Positions 21,433 to 32,403 of a DNA stretch of 64,000 bases are shown here, piece by piece (the stretch's first letter is position 1; each line of letters opens with the position of its first letter). The notes under the pieces were generated by a model that was not told where the DNA came from, did not search any database, and saw only the letters and a list, made by a program, of their open reading frames with translations. Source of the stretch: Asparagopsis taxiformis (lineage: Eukaryota > Rhodophyta > Florideophyceae > Bonnemaisoniales > Bonnemaisoniaceae); the NCBI GenBank assembly GCA_030407315.1, contig JALQPE010002272.1, forward strand, positions 23,635-87,634, read 5' to 3'. Both the position numbers and the translations under genes were made by a program.

Positions 21433-23320
21433 ATGACCGATTCCAATTGCGATGATCTTCACCATGTGAGACGACTTCTTCAGCTTCCACAAAACGCCCA
21501 TTCGCCCGCTTCCCTCTGGTCGATTCCCGCCTCCCTTCAAATCACCAGACGCCGCTATCCAATCCAAACTCTCCAACAACTTCGACATGATCGCGTCCAC
21601 CCTCTCCCCAACCACCCGGCGATTTCCAAAGCGCCCAATCAACCACCACCCCTCCCGCTTCTAGCCCTCGATCATCCCTCTTCGCCATCTGCCACCCGCA
21701 CTGACGATGTCCTCCTCACCGGTCCCGATACAAACCTCACCTTTGCCGATCTCATGCTACCGCCGTTCATAACTACAGCACTGTCAAATTCCCGTCTCTT
21801 CCATCCCAGCCCCGTTCAGTTTCGTGCCATACCAGTTGCCCGTCTGGGTGCCGATATCATCGCCCAGGCCAAGAGTGGCACAGGAAAAAACAATTGTGTT
21901 CACCGTTGTGGCATTGGAAATCGTCGCCGCTTTGATGCCGAGCAAACCAGCCCTCGCCGTGCTCATCCTGTCCCCGACCCGTGAACTGGCTATGCAAATT
22001 GAAAACGTCTTGAAAAAACTCTCGGCCGCGATGCAGCCCCCTCCAACTCTTGCATTGCTCATCGGTGGCCTTTCCGAGAAAGAAGATACAGCAAAGCTTG
22101 CCGCCGCACAGCCTCATATCATCGTGGCCACACCAGGAAGACTTTTAGCTCTTATCAACCGTGGTGTCGTGGATGTTCATGCCTTACAGTTGCTCGTGCT
22201 CGACGAAGCAGACCGATTGCTCGATGGAAACTATGACAGCTCCGTTCCAGATATTTGTTTAGCGCTACCCAACCATAAGCAGACTCTCGCGTTTTCGGCA
22301 ACCTATACACCGCAGCTGCGTCAGATATTGAACAGCGTTATGCGAAATCCGAAGCACATTCGTTTGTTCAGCGCCAATCAATCAAAACAGGACGAGGATG
22401 TCACGTCCGGCGCTCAAGATGTTAGCTCTGTCGCACACATTCAGCATGAAACAGTCCTCCGTGGAATACGTCAGCAAAAGTGCACTACGTTGAATCACCG
22501 CGAATCCTCGTCTCCGTCAAGTTTCACAGACAAGCTCAATCTTCTTACCACATTGTTGGGGAGGCTTCCGTTCAACTTTTGCATGCTCTTTACAAACGAC
22601 AAGTCTAAAGGACGTGCAATTTCTTCATACGTTAACCAGAATGGTTACCAAAGTGTGTATACCAGCGCGGGTGTACCGCAAAGTGAGCGGTCCTCTGTGA
22701 TGAACTCGGTTCGGAGTGGCAAAATACAAGTATTAGTATCTACAGATCTGCTTGCTCGAGGTGTGGATTTCGAGTCATGCGACATTGTTGTGCACATGGA
22801 CATTCCCAGAGATCCAGCAACTTACCTCCACAGAGTTGGACGGGCTGGAAGATTCGGAAAACAGGGATTATCAGTACTTATATATGTGGGGGCAGAGGAA
22901 TCTTCGAGCCTTGCGGCGTTGGAGAGGAAGCTTGGGTACCGACTGCAAGACTGCCAATTGAGCATAAATGACTCAACCAAAGGTGCTAGAGCAACTGTTC
23001 CAACACGTAGTTTTGGGAAGAGGAAGCACCAGGGGTCAGCCCCGGGGCCGAATAGTGCAACGCAACCTGTTCAAGAAAAGAATTACGCTGTGGACAGGAG
23101 ACTAGAAATTGAGAACCAAGATGATGTGTTGAGCAAAGAAAAAGACTACGTGAGATGGCATGATGACGAATTGCAAGACGACAGAGTGAAAACGTTTAGT
23201 ATAAAGCAGATCGATTGGGATGCTTACGCTCGGCAAGCTTATGAGGAAGGGTATGAAGAGGGCTTCACCCGAGCGTCGAGAATAGCACATGAAGTACGAT
23301 CACGATTATTTGAAAATTGA
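21433..23320 (+). CDS. DEAD-box RNA helicase, DDX20/Gemin3-like, with one frameshift
   Basis: Two overlapping frames together make one helicase. The first carries TDDVLL (the family's TGDVLL-type entry), the Q motif SPVQFRAIP and the start of motif I, AKSGTGK. The A6 run at 21885-21890 has one base too many, and the next frame continues TIVFTVVALE. Then come PTRELAMQ (Ia), TPGR (Ib), DEAD (II), SAT (III), STDLLARGVDF (V) and HRVGRAGRFG (VI). Entry motif, spacing and the C-terminal helix (YEEGYEEGFTRA) fit DDX20, a component of the SMN complex in snRNP assembly. The first 85 residues are Pro-rich and poorly supported, so the start is uncertain (21358 or 21433). Since everything else is intact, the extra A may be a sequencing error. 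Confidence 0.85.
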
Positions 23321-23504
23321 CGATGTTGTAACATCTTTTCTTTGACAGGCGGCGATGCTTGCTAAATAATTGCAGATACAATCGCAGGGAACGCTTCGAA
23401 AAGCGGCGTTGCGCGATCCGGTATATGGCATGAGTCGTTTGTGTAAATTATCTGGACGAGTTGTGCGCGTTTCATCGCTCCCGTCAGAAATTAGTGGAAT
23501 ATGA

Positions 23505-25130
23505 CTATGATAGTTCGCTGGCTAGTTGTACTTCTGAAACCGAGTCTGATGGTGAAGGTTCACGCAGTGGCAGCTCTTTCGCAAGTTGGGCGTTCTCAGC
23601 TGGATCATACACGCTATGTTGGACGCATGCCGGCACAACTCTCCCGGCGTCGGGATGAGCCATAGCATAGGAGCAAGATGCTAAACGCTCCATGGTTTCA
23701 CGGATTCGAGGTCCAGCGGCATCAACCCTCTCGTCATCACTAGATACTCCGTCATCCATCAATCCCCATGCTATCTCGACGTCCTTGGCGTCCATGAACC
23801 GATGCATAACAATAGTAACGGGATAGAAGCCGTATCGCAGGACGCGCAAAATTCCTCCGGCGCGCCCTACAATACGCTGAAAGAAGAAAAACAGAGGGAT
23901 TAGTAACCACGGTCTTGTCAACAGCGAACGAGTTGCCTTCAAAATAAGCAGTCGTGGTTTCAAAACTATATTACCCATGTGCTCCATGATCAAATCACGA
24001 ATGTACACGTCAGCTTTGCACTGATCGTCAAAAAACGGGAACGGAGTGACTGAAGTATCACCACGACGCCCCACAAATCCGCAGATACACATGCGATTGC
24101 AGCGCACATCGCCCATTTGGAACAATGTGTACGGCAATCGAATGCCCATGCCTTTTTCTATTTCATTCCACACCATTTCACCGTCGTCATCGGCAAGGGT
24201 TCGCAAATTTGTAACCCATCGGCGTTTGTTCCCCTGTTGGGCAGCTGGCTGAAATGACATGAGTCGAAAACCCATCACTTTTGCCTCATGTACAGCATCG
24301 GCAATATGCTCAAGATTGCTGGGTTGTACTGTCATATTATGTGCAATATAATATTCTACGCCATGCTCGCGTTTCAAACGCTCGAACATCTGAATGAATC
24401 TTCGTCGATACGGGGAAAGTTGAAGCTCGCTAGTTGGCCGTTCAATGCCAGTTCGTCCTCGCATTTCCATATCGAAATGCACTGCAAAATCGAGTCTGTC
24501 GAAGCGCTTTGTTCCATCGGGTCGAAGTGCCAACGCTTTCAAATACTCGTAAGAGAAGTCACCGTGGGTAAAGGACATTGGAATTCGCCCATAAAACCTC
24601 ATTGTCTCCAACGCCAATGCATGGTCCTCCGGGGACAAGAGCGAGACTTCACCACCAATCAATTGACAATGAGCGGTTGGACCGCGATGCTGCTGCAAAA
24701 ACTTCATCTGACGCGCCACTTCAGTGACGGTATGCATGCCGTCCACGCGAACGCGATTGGCATCGGCGGAGTGATAGCACGGCTGACAGCCGAAATTGCA
24801 GCGTGGAAAGACACCCTTGGTGCCTTCACAGCCGGGAGATAATCGGCCGAGCATTTGCGATGGGGTTTTCACATGCGCTGGAAGATTGTCGAAGCGATCT
24901 TGCATGCGACCCTCGGCGCCTCGGATACTGCCCGGACGAGTGAGCAGTTCCAACTCGCGCAGGGTGTCGCTAAAGACGGAGATTTGACGCGCGATGGCAT
25001 GCAATGGATTGGGGATTGAGCGGTCGTGCATCGACGGCTGACGCGGTGCTAGCATGCACGGGCGTGCGTGCACACGCGCGGTTGTTGGCCGACGAGATTG
25101 GGGGATTATGGGTGCAATGAAGGCGTCCAT
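23505..25130 (-). CDS. Radical SAM domain protein, unassigned
   Basis: 541 aa from the first true ATG (25130). After a ~100-residue leader, the radical SAM cluster motif is CNFGCQPC (Cys 111, 115, 118; the canonical CX3CX2C) preceded by FPR. GGEVSLL follows as the SAM-binding GGE motif. Strands with FDRLDFAVHFDM and VEYYIAHNMTVQP fit the TIM barrel. A second Cys group (CNRMCICG, about residue 345) could bind an auxiliary cluster. Beyond it, a hydrophobic segment (WLLIPLFFFFQRIVG) suggests membrane association, and the acidic tail is Ser-rich. I do not recognise the subfamily. The layout looks like a bacterial-type oxidoreductase adapted to eukaryotic use. Convergent with the DDX20-like gene. 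Confidence 0.75.
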   Translation of the reverse strand: MDAFIAPIIPQSRRPTTARVHARPCMLAPRQPSMHDRSIPNPLHAIARQISVFSDTLRELELLTRPGSIRGAEGRMQDRFDNLPAHVKTPSQMLGRLSPGCEGTKGVFPRCNFGCQPCYHSADANRVRVDGMHTVTEVARQMKFLQQHRGPTAHCQLIGGEVSLLSPEDHALALETMRFYGRIPMSFTHGDFSYEYLKALALRPDGTKRFDRLDFAVHFDMEMRGRTGIERPTSELQLSPYRRRFIQMFERLKREHGVEYYIAHNMTVQPSNLEHIADAVHEAKVMGFRLMSFQPAAQQGNKRRWVTNLRTLADDDGEMVWNEIEKGMGIRLPYTLFQMGDVRCNRMCICGFVGRRGDTSVTPFPFFDDQCKADVYIRDLIMEHMGNIVLKPRLLILKATRSLLTRPWLLIPLFFFFQRIVGRAGGILRVLRYGFYPVTIVMHRFMDAKDVEIAWGLMDDGVSSDDERVDAAGPRIRETMERLASCSYAMAHPDAGRVVPACVQHSVYDPAENAQLAKELPLREPSPSDSVSEVQLASELS

Positions 25131-25859
25131 GAGTTTGGTCGAGTTGGAGGCGTTTGGTTGATTAGTGAGGCGGAGTATTAATGACGAAAAAGAATGTATG
25201 TCAGTTAGATTTCTCTGATGCACGTGCACGAGAAATTCTCAAGGTAATAACAAGACATCTATCAAAGATGCGCTGCAGTTGTACGGACCGTCGATCAACT
25301 TGATTGGGCCAATCTTATGCTCTTCATGGATTGATGACTCGCCTCGGTAGAAAATAACTTGGATTCTTGCGTGGCAATTACAAACCACGCATTTCAATTG
25401 ATCGGCGCGAGTCGTGGAGAGTCCGAAGAGGTGATTCGGATACGCACACGCAAGCTGACGCATGCAGGAGGCTCGCATCACGCTGTTCAAGTTGACCAAC
25501 GCTGCCGTTTCGTCTGCTCGCAACGCACAATGCTACCAAGCCTTGAACAAGTGATCCTGATCCAACGCACTGTGAACCAATTTGCAATTGCCTGTGCAAT
25601 ACATTGCTGCCATCATTCAACTGGATGAGAAGAGAAGCTGATAAGCATTGCCAGTCAACACGTGTTTGCACAATTCACTGGTTACGCCAGCTGCCGCTGC
25701 TCAGCAGGATATCATCTCGATGTCTACTTACAGCTCAGGAGGCGGCGCAACCGATTTTCCCATACACGACCTACAACTCGTCTAATACCGCCTCGACTTA
25801 AAAATGCGCCGACACTCTCCCTCGTTGACGACCACAACAGCGACCAAATCGGACCCATC

Positions 25860-26447
25860 ATGCACCCGGCCAGCGACATCTCATCCTTCCTCCTATGGGC
25901 TCTGCTAACTTCACAGAGCGTATTGGGTGTCACACAGACAGTTTCCCGGCAAGAATCGCAATTACCAACCACGCTTCCGTCGCGTAAACGCGCCGCTTAT
26001 AATGGACCCATGCTGCGTGCAAGCGCATGGCTGATCGGCAGTTTGCTGCTGCTATTGTTCCATCACAAAATGTCGCAACAGACGCTACTCACCGTCTCGT
26101 CGCGCATTCCACTCATCGACACGGCGCGCGACCCCAACCTGAAGCGCTGCAGCGAGTCGCTGAACCGACTGCAAATCGCGCTCATCGTGGAACTGTGTAT
26201 TGAGATTGTGTTTTGGTTTATCGTGTGCTGCGGCAGGAAGGGAATGTGTTACAAGGAGACCCATTTCATCGGTGTGCTGCGCACCCTGTACGCCATTCCC
26301 GTCGTTGTCGTCAATGGCGGCTTGTTGTGGTTCGGCAGTCAAGGTGGCAGTTGTTTGAAAGTTGAAGAGGTCCGCATCGCATTTGCCGAACTCATATTAT
26401 ATGCTATGTTGTCTGTCCTCAATGTCATCAGTGCAGTGCTAAATTGA
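25860..26447 (+). CDS. Multi-spanning membrane protein, paralogue 1 of a tandem pair
   Basis: 195 aa from the ATG at 25860 (CATCATGC context); an open extension upstream is ignored. Hydrophobic segments: a signal-like N-terminus (FLLWALLTSQSVLGVTQ), LRASAWLIGSLLLLLFH, LQIALIVELCIEIVFWFIVC, LYAIPVVVVNGGLLWFG and LILYAMLSVLNVISAVL. That gives about four or five spans. The phrase CSESLNRLQIALIVELCIEI aligns with CRFALRRMQVVLLLEFCAEL in the next gene, and LYAIPVVVVNGGLLWFGS aligns with VYAIPVAAMNISVLWWGS, so the two are paralogues. This copy has no intron and lacks the Pro-rich loop. Function unknown; no known transporter motif. Confidence 0.65.
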   Translation: MHPASDISSFLLWALLTSQSVLGVTQTVSRQESQLPTTLPSRKRAAYNGPMLRASAWLIGSLLLLLFHHKMSQQTLLTVSSRIPLIDTARDPNLKRCSESLNRLQIALIVELCIEIVFWFIVCCGRKGMCYKETHFIGVLRTLYAIPVVVVNGGLLWFGSQGGSCLKVEEVRIAFAELILYAMLSVLNVISAVLN

Positions 26448-26821
26448 TCGTTGTCGATGTTGAACATTTTCGCCCGACTTGTCGTGGACACCTGACGTCG
26501 TCGCATGGCGCGTGGCTGGCAGTCTTTTCGAGAGCTGTGTCCCACTTGAATTTCTAATTTCTATTTATTTGTACGGGCACCCGAGCAGAGCAGAGCAGAG
26601 CCGTTATAAAGTTGGAACATCATTAGAGTACTGTATCAAGTCCGAGTCGTTTTCCGCAATGTCAATGTCAATAGAGCCGTTTCACACCGTCACCAAACCA
26701 TCCAAACTACAACTGCCATCTCCGTTATGGTTCACCTCAACCTGCATCCCCACCAGTAACCGTGTATCTATATTCCGCAGCACCCTCCATCCAACTTGAT
26801 CCCGTGCTATCCCTAGCCGCA

Positions 26822-27987
26822 ATGACAATCACACCTGCACCGCCATGTTCAACCTGCAACCCGCTGCAGACGCTGCCCATTTTATCGCTCTTCAACGCGC
26901 CCGTCGGCACCATCGTTTCCTTTCGATTATTCTCCTGTCTCGCCGCCCTGTTATGGTTCCTCCTCCTTGTGGCCCGCCTCCCCAAACGACTCTCGTCCTG
27001 GCGGCATCCCAGGATACTGCTGCTCTTGCTACCACTACTTTTATGTCTGCGCGCCCTAATTGATGCTGCTGCCGGTCCGCCCACTCAATTGCCGATGGTG
27101 CTCCGACAACCTGGCAACGTGCCGGTGATAGACGAGCCCACACTCGGTGAATCACCATCGCCAAGCCCATCGCCGCCACCTCCGCCACCTGCAGCGCCGC
27201 CGTCGACTATTGACGACGGTAATGGAAACGGGAATGGTGAAAGCACTTCCATTCCAGCTCAGGACGAATTTATCCGAAAGCCTACCTTGGATGAGTGTCG
27301 TTTTGCGCTGAGGAGAATGCAAGTCGTTTTGTTGCTCGAGTTCTGTGCTGAACTACTGTTTTTGATGGTCAGATGGTTTGGTGATAGTGAAGCTAGCTTG
27401 GTGGCCCTCAACTTTCGCGGTTTCATATTTGCCAGAATTGTGTACGCTATTCCTGTTGCGGCAATGAATATCAGCGTTTTGTGGTGGGGAAGTAGTCCCA
27501 CTGGTACATGTACGTGCACAAGTTGTTCCAGATTGTGTTGCGCTATCGCGATACGCTTAAAGTCACTAACCTTTCGTTGATTTGCAGGTCTCACGTTTCA
27601 CACCGAGGTTCGGCTCGCCTTTACACACTTGCTGTTCTATGCGCTGTACACAACAGTCAACGTCGTGATTGGCATCTTGCAAATGGAAAGAGCGTACGTG
27701 TCCTCATCGTTTATTCACAAATGATACGATATAGTTGCGGTTTTGGCTAACATTGCAACCCTTTACTGAACAGAACGTTTAAGAGCTCCAATACTCGCAG
27801 TGATGAAAATTATACTTCCTCATACAGTTACTCGCTTCCTACACGATCTGAAAGCTATTTTCAAACGTACGGACCGAGGAGATCCCGTACCCGCGTCGAC
27901 TCACCCACAAGCACTACTGATACTGGCGATGAATACGATGACATGAAGTGCCGCATCAATTGTGGCTGCTGTGCGTTCAACTTTTAG
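26822..27987 (+). CDS. Multi-spanning membrane protein, paralogue 2, three exons (26822-27503, 27588-27693, 27774-27987)
   Basis: Starts at the ATG at 26822. Exon 1 encodes two hydrophobic segments (FRLFSCLAALLWFLLLVA, ILLLLLPLLLCLRAL), a Pro/Gly/Asn-rich loop and the paralogous core CRFALRRMQVVLLLEFCAEL. Intron 1 (84 bp) begins GTACAT, has a branch-point CACTAAC at 27564-27570 and ends TTTGCAG. It splices in frame to LTFHTEVRLAFTHLLFYALY, matching the end of paralogue 1 (VEEVRIAFAELILYAML). Intron 2 (80 bp, GTACGT...GAACAG, branch-like GGCTAAC) leads to a hydrophilic tail ending in a Cys motif, KCRINCGCCAFNF. Both junctions keep frame. The terminal CGCC may be lipidated or bind metal. Function unknown. 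Confidence 0.75.
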
Positions 27988-28231
27988 AATTGCATATGCC
28001 CGTTTCCATCATGTGTTTATTGTACTTGAATTCCGAAGAGTACTGTCGATGGTATACAATGTAGTTAGTGAAACTGACCGGTACATGTCACATATTAACA
28101 TCATGTCATTTCTGTTCTATGCAGATCCGGTTCTTTCCATTGTTTACACAAACTATGGCACCTACCGCAACCACATAAACCTACTGCAGATGCAACATGA
28201 AGCGCTTTGAGAGGATACAATGGTTGTAAGA

Positions 28232-30343
28232 TTAGCCACTAAGTGCGCTCTCTATATCCGTCAGTCTTGTGATAATTTCGCTGAAGAACGGGCGCTTCTC
28301 CCTGGCGTCATGCCAGCATTCCGCAATTAGAATTCGAATCGACTTGGGTACAGCTTCATCGTACGCACCTCTAGGCCGCAATCCTTCCTCGGCTACTCCA
28401 AAAAGAACTTGCATGGCTCGCAAGCCCTCATACAGCACGTCGCCTGTGAAGATTTCATGAAGCAATACCCCATAACTATACACATCATCAGCTGCCTCGT
28501 ACTTTTCACCTCGGATAACGCCTGGTGACATGTACGCTGCTGTTCCCATTGCATTTGTACTCCCTGGACATTGTCCGCCCCCCGATACGCATGCTGTACT
28601 CTCTCCGAACAATTGACAAAGTCCGAAATCACATATTACGACATGTGGTGCGCCATTGCGCCCCTTGCGACCGCTCAGCAACACGTTTCTCGATTTTAAA
28701 TCTCGATGCAATATGCTCGGGTCGCTCGCGTGTAGATAGTACATCCCTCGAGCGATGTTGACAGCAAAGCTGATCGCTATTACTAGATTCGGTCTAAATG
28801 CTGCGTCGCCATGCAAATATTCATACAGCGAACCGCCCTCAAACAATTCCGACACAATGCAGAGCGGCGTGTTCAGATCACCACAAGCACCCATGTACAG
28901 CACCAAGTTTGGATGTCTCACCACTGACATCATTTCAACTTTACGTACAAAGTTTCTATATTTGCCCTGCGTATTCTCACTTGCAAACCTGTGCATAGCG
29001 CTCGTGGATAACCGACGATTGAATTGAGTGGGATCCTGATTATCATTGCCCGAATCACGTTCTTCGCCGGATTCAAAGCGAGTAACATTATTTCCGATAG
29101 ATGGCAAAATATTGATGTTGAACTGCTTGATGGCCACTGGACTCATTAGAAACCGCCCTTTGTAGACATCACCATGAGCACCGGAACCGATTTTTTCGCC
29201 AAATTGTAGACTAGAGAAATCGATATGAAACGGTGAAGTGCCAGACACATACTGTGTTCGTCGGATGGAGGAAACGCCTGAGACGGTGGAATTGGTGCGG
29301 GACTTTCGGAGTCCTAGAGTACATGGAGGTTCGTCAACGCGTGCTGAACCAACGAGGATGAGGTCTTTTTGGTCTTCGGAAATATCAGCTGATGAACATT
29401 CCTCACTGGTTGGACAAAGGATAGACATCTCCCTTTGGTTTGCGTAATCTTGACGCGAGGCACTAGCAGAAATAGATGAGCCTAGGTTGTCCAGCAAATT
29501 GCTCAGGACACCACTGTTGTTGATTTTCTCTGTATCGACACTGTGAAAATTGGACTGCGCCTCGCGCTCCTCATCAGGATCATCAATTGTACCAGACGGC
29601 ATCGCATCCTCCTCTGATGAGGCTAAAGCTATTCGGGAGATTGCATGTGTGACATACTGGGACAGAAAAGGAGTTTCAGCATCACTGTGCCACACTGGTT
29701 TATCTTTTTTGTTGGTATCATCCAACAGATCAAGTACGGCATGTGTGAGCAAAAAGCCGATGGCACGCAAGGCAGGAATCAAACCAGCAAGATCACGTTG
29801 AGAAAACTTTAAAAACGAAGCAAAATCCAGCAAACTCCATTTGGTCCTGCCCCTCCAGAAGGCCGATCGCGAAGTGCGTCTCCAGCGTTTGTGCAGCGAG
29901 ACAGACACAGTCTCATCGGGCATTGAATCAACACCGCCCACACCGATACCAACGTCGGCAATGCAGCGTTCAAAGGCGGGCCATGCAAGCGCTTCGGCAT
30001 GCAGGTCGCGAGCGGCTGCGTGAAACACGAGCCAAAGCGCATGTGCGATGGCGTCATTGCGGAGAGGATTGAAGGCGAGATGACGGAGAATGCGGTATGC
30101 CATCAGCAGCGTGGACACGGTTGCGACAGAGTCGGTGAGGGTGCAGAGGGCGAACAAGGCGTCGTGAAAAGCGGCATTGTTCAAATTGGTGTGCGTAAAC
30201 GCGGCACAGAGCGATTGTGACGTGAACGTCTGCTGCGTGGACAACAGCACGCGTAGAGCATCCAGCTCGACGGGCGGGACATGCAGTGTCGCGGACGCGG
30301 CTGATGCCGCGATTGTGGCGGCGGTTTTCGCTCGGGAACGCAT
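28232..30343 (-). CDS. Raf-like (TKL) protein kinase
   Basis: 703 aa from the ATG at 30343; the frame opens slightly earlier with GTG. Residues 1-370 have no known domain: an Ala-rich helical part, then a Ser-rich linker. The kinase domain fills the C-terminal half. It has P-loop IGSGAHGDVYKG, VAIKQF (catalytic Lys), HRDLKSRNVLL, CDFGLCQ and a 19-residue activation segment. The next motif is MSPGVIRG where kinases normally have M-A/S-P-E-V, so the APE glutamate is Gly here. It ends with DVYSYGVLLHEI and CWHDAREKRPFFSEI. HRDLKSRN and the overall layout place it with Raf/CTR1-like MAPKKKs. It is convergent with the second tandem membrane-protein gene. Likely active despite the E-to-G change, but this is unproven. 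Confidence 0.88.
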   Translation of the reverse strand: MRSRAKTAATIAASAASATLHVPPVELDALRVLLSTQQTFTSQSLCAAFTHTNLNNAAFHDALFALCTLTDSVATVSTLLMAYRILRHLAFNPLRNDAIAHALWLVFHAAARDLHAEALAWPAFERCIADVGIGVGGVDSMPDETVSVSLHKRWRRTSRSAFWRGRTKWSLLDFASFLKFSQRDLAGLIPALRAIGFLLTHAVLDLLDDTNKKDKPVWHSDAETPFLSQYVTHAISRIALASSEEDAMPSGTIDDPDEEREAQSNFHSVDTEKINNSGVLSNLLDNLGSSISASASRQDYANQREMSILCPTSEECSSADISEDQKDLILVGSARVDEPPCTLGLRKSRTNSTVSGVSSIRRTQYVSGTSPFHIDFSSLQFGEKIGSGAHGDVYKGRFLMSPVAIKQFNINILPSIGNNVTRFESGEERDSGNDNQDPTQFNRRLSTSAMHRFASENTQGKYRNFVRKVEMMSVVRHPNLVLYMGACGDLNTPLCIVSELFEGGSLYEYLHGDAAFRPNLVIAISFAVNIARGMYYLHASDPSILHRDLKSRNVLLSGRKGRNGAPHVVICDFGLCQLFGESTACVSGGGQCPGSTNAMGTAAYMSPGVIRGEKYEAADDVYSYGVLLHEIFTGDVLYEGLRAMQVLFGVAEEGLRPRGAYDEAVPKSIRILIAECWHDAREKRPFFSEIITRLTDIESALSG

Positions 30344-32403
30344 GGGGGTGTCGGCGAGATGTGTGGCTGATGGTGCCCACTCGCGCGGCACGCCGGTGCG
30401 GTTGGGGAAGGGATAGGTTTTGTCGAGCTAACATGGCGAATGTACGCATTGGCTGAGCGTGTTCTCGCTCGGGCGATTGGGCGAATGGTGCGTAGAGATG
30501 AGTTTTGTTCTGGACCGATGTTTCGATGGTTTCATCACATAGATCGCTTTTGTATGAACGGTGGCGGAATCTCGTGTTTCTACTAGTTTTATTGGACCAC
30601 TTGTGGGTATCTCGTAAAGGAAACTCCAATCATAACGATGCAAATTTTCTTGTGTACCTTCCGAGTCGTGTTTGATCGTGAGGTCACCTGTTCAAGTTTC
30701 TTTCGAGAAGACGACTCAATCGCGCTTCAACCAAAACGTGTAATATGATATTAGTCAACGTGTAACGAGTTTGCCGGCCTAAGCTATGATATTCCTACCT
30801 ACCCTCGAGGGTACTGCCGTCACCCCTCGCTGGACAGCAGCTTCAGTGTACCACCTCCGGTAAAAATTCCGCTTCGGCAAATCAACTTGGCATAAGTACG
30901 ACAACACATTTCAAATGTTCACGACTATCATATCACACATTTTCGGTCCGAGGCGCGATCTGTCACCTCCATCAATACTTGCTTTGGGATGTTTCTCTTC
31001 CATTTTTCCTAGCTTCTTCCGCACGCTAGCACTCAACACCAATTGGTCAAGTTTCTCAGAAACTGTGGCGAGAAGATAGTAAAATACAACTACCTCCACA
31101 GATGGGAAATGCAGTGATGAAACCCCTGACATACCTTGCATATTATCAGATGCCTCAAGAGGTTATCAGGCTTCCCCACGGTTCGTGTCAAGTTGAGAAA
31201 ACTTAATCTCATTTAATCCGGAGGAAAAAGGAATACAAAGTAGTAGACTACTGAACATGATGGTATCGGTGCGTCTTGTGCTTTTCAATCAGAGGTAAAT
31301 CATGGCATGGTTATGTTAATAAGCAAACAAACTTAAATCACCCACAGGGACAGCATTATCGCAACAGACAAAGCCTCTGGATGCCTCATAGCCAACTTTG
31401 GGAAAGAAAATTGTTACCAGGAGTATGTCATGGAGGTCAATGAACCTGGTAATGGTGAAGGGAGACTTGTGCTGTCCTCTCTCATTTTGGGGTGCCGGGT
31501 CACCGAAAGTTGCTCGCCTCTGCACCTCAGATGAACAGATTGTGAGCATGTATCAGTCTTCTAGATTTCTGATGCAGCGCATACTCTGCTTGATCTTCTC
31601 GTCCGCATGGTTCAAGTCCAAGACCATTTCGCATTTGTTGCGCAAATGTCTACAAGTACAATTTAAAATCATTGTAAGAAATAGATCTTTATAGATCTTT
31701 ATACGAGCGTGGAACAAGTTGTCATTGCGTCTGCGGCGGGGTGTTCATGGCGTTTTACAATTTGTAGATTGTTGGCTAGTTTGCCGGTGCTGAGTACCTT
31801 CTTGACAAGTTGTTTTGCAATATCGCAATACCATTCCTCGAAACTTTGTTTACAGACGGATGGCTTCCACTCAATCCGCACGCATATCGCTAAATATCTT
31901 TGCCACCTCGGTAGAAATATCATGACATCTGCTTGCGGCCCAAAATATGATGATCCGAAACAAATGCTCTGTGTGATTACGCTTAAAGTTTGGCGGCATG
32001 TTACGTGTATCTGAGGTCTTGGAACATGAACCGAGCATTGACAGGGACAAGACTTTTGGGCTGGAGAAATCAGTTGATTATCGGATTTCCGGTAAATATC
32101 GTGAACGGACAACCCGATTATACAAATACGATCCATAATTAATGCGTGCCATGATGAGTGTGGAATCCTAATTGAAGACTGCATCTATGGTGAATTTATG
32201 ACCAAATGGAACGAACACTACTGCGGTGCATACAACGGCTTCGTCTGGAACCATCCCGTTTGAGAGCTTGTGTCCTGGAAGACCAAGTCATGATTTCTAC
32301 TAGATACCTTTTTTCCCAGCAGACAATGAAATGTCGGGATTGCGCATCTGTAACATTAATCTAGATATGGTAGTGCATGAAAGACCTGATTGCCGAACAG
32401 CCC
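30344..32403. other. Intergenic, no supportable gene
   Basis: About 2 kb. The longest frame is 161 codons on the minus strand (31699-32184); it has no recognisable domain and no good initiation context, so I do not call it. A short direct repeat TAGATCTTTATAGATCTTTA lies at about 31682. The right end grades into ~30 bp of diverged sequence that continues the inverted duplication outward. Confidence 0.5.

Noticed and set aside
31699..32184. 161-codon minus-strand frame
   Set aside because: No domain, no neighbour context, and composition not clearly coding.
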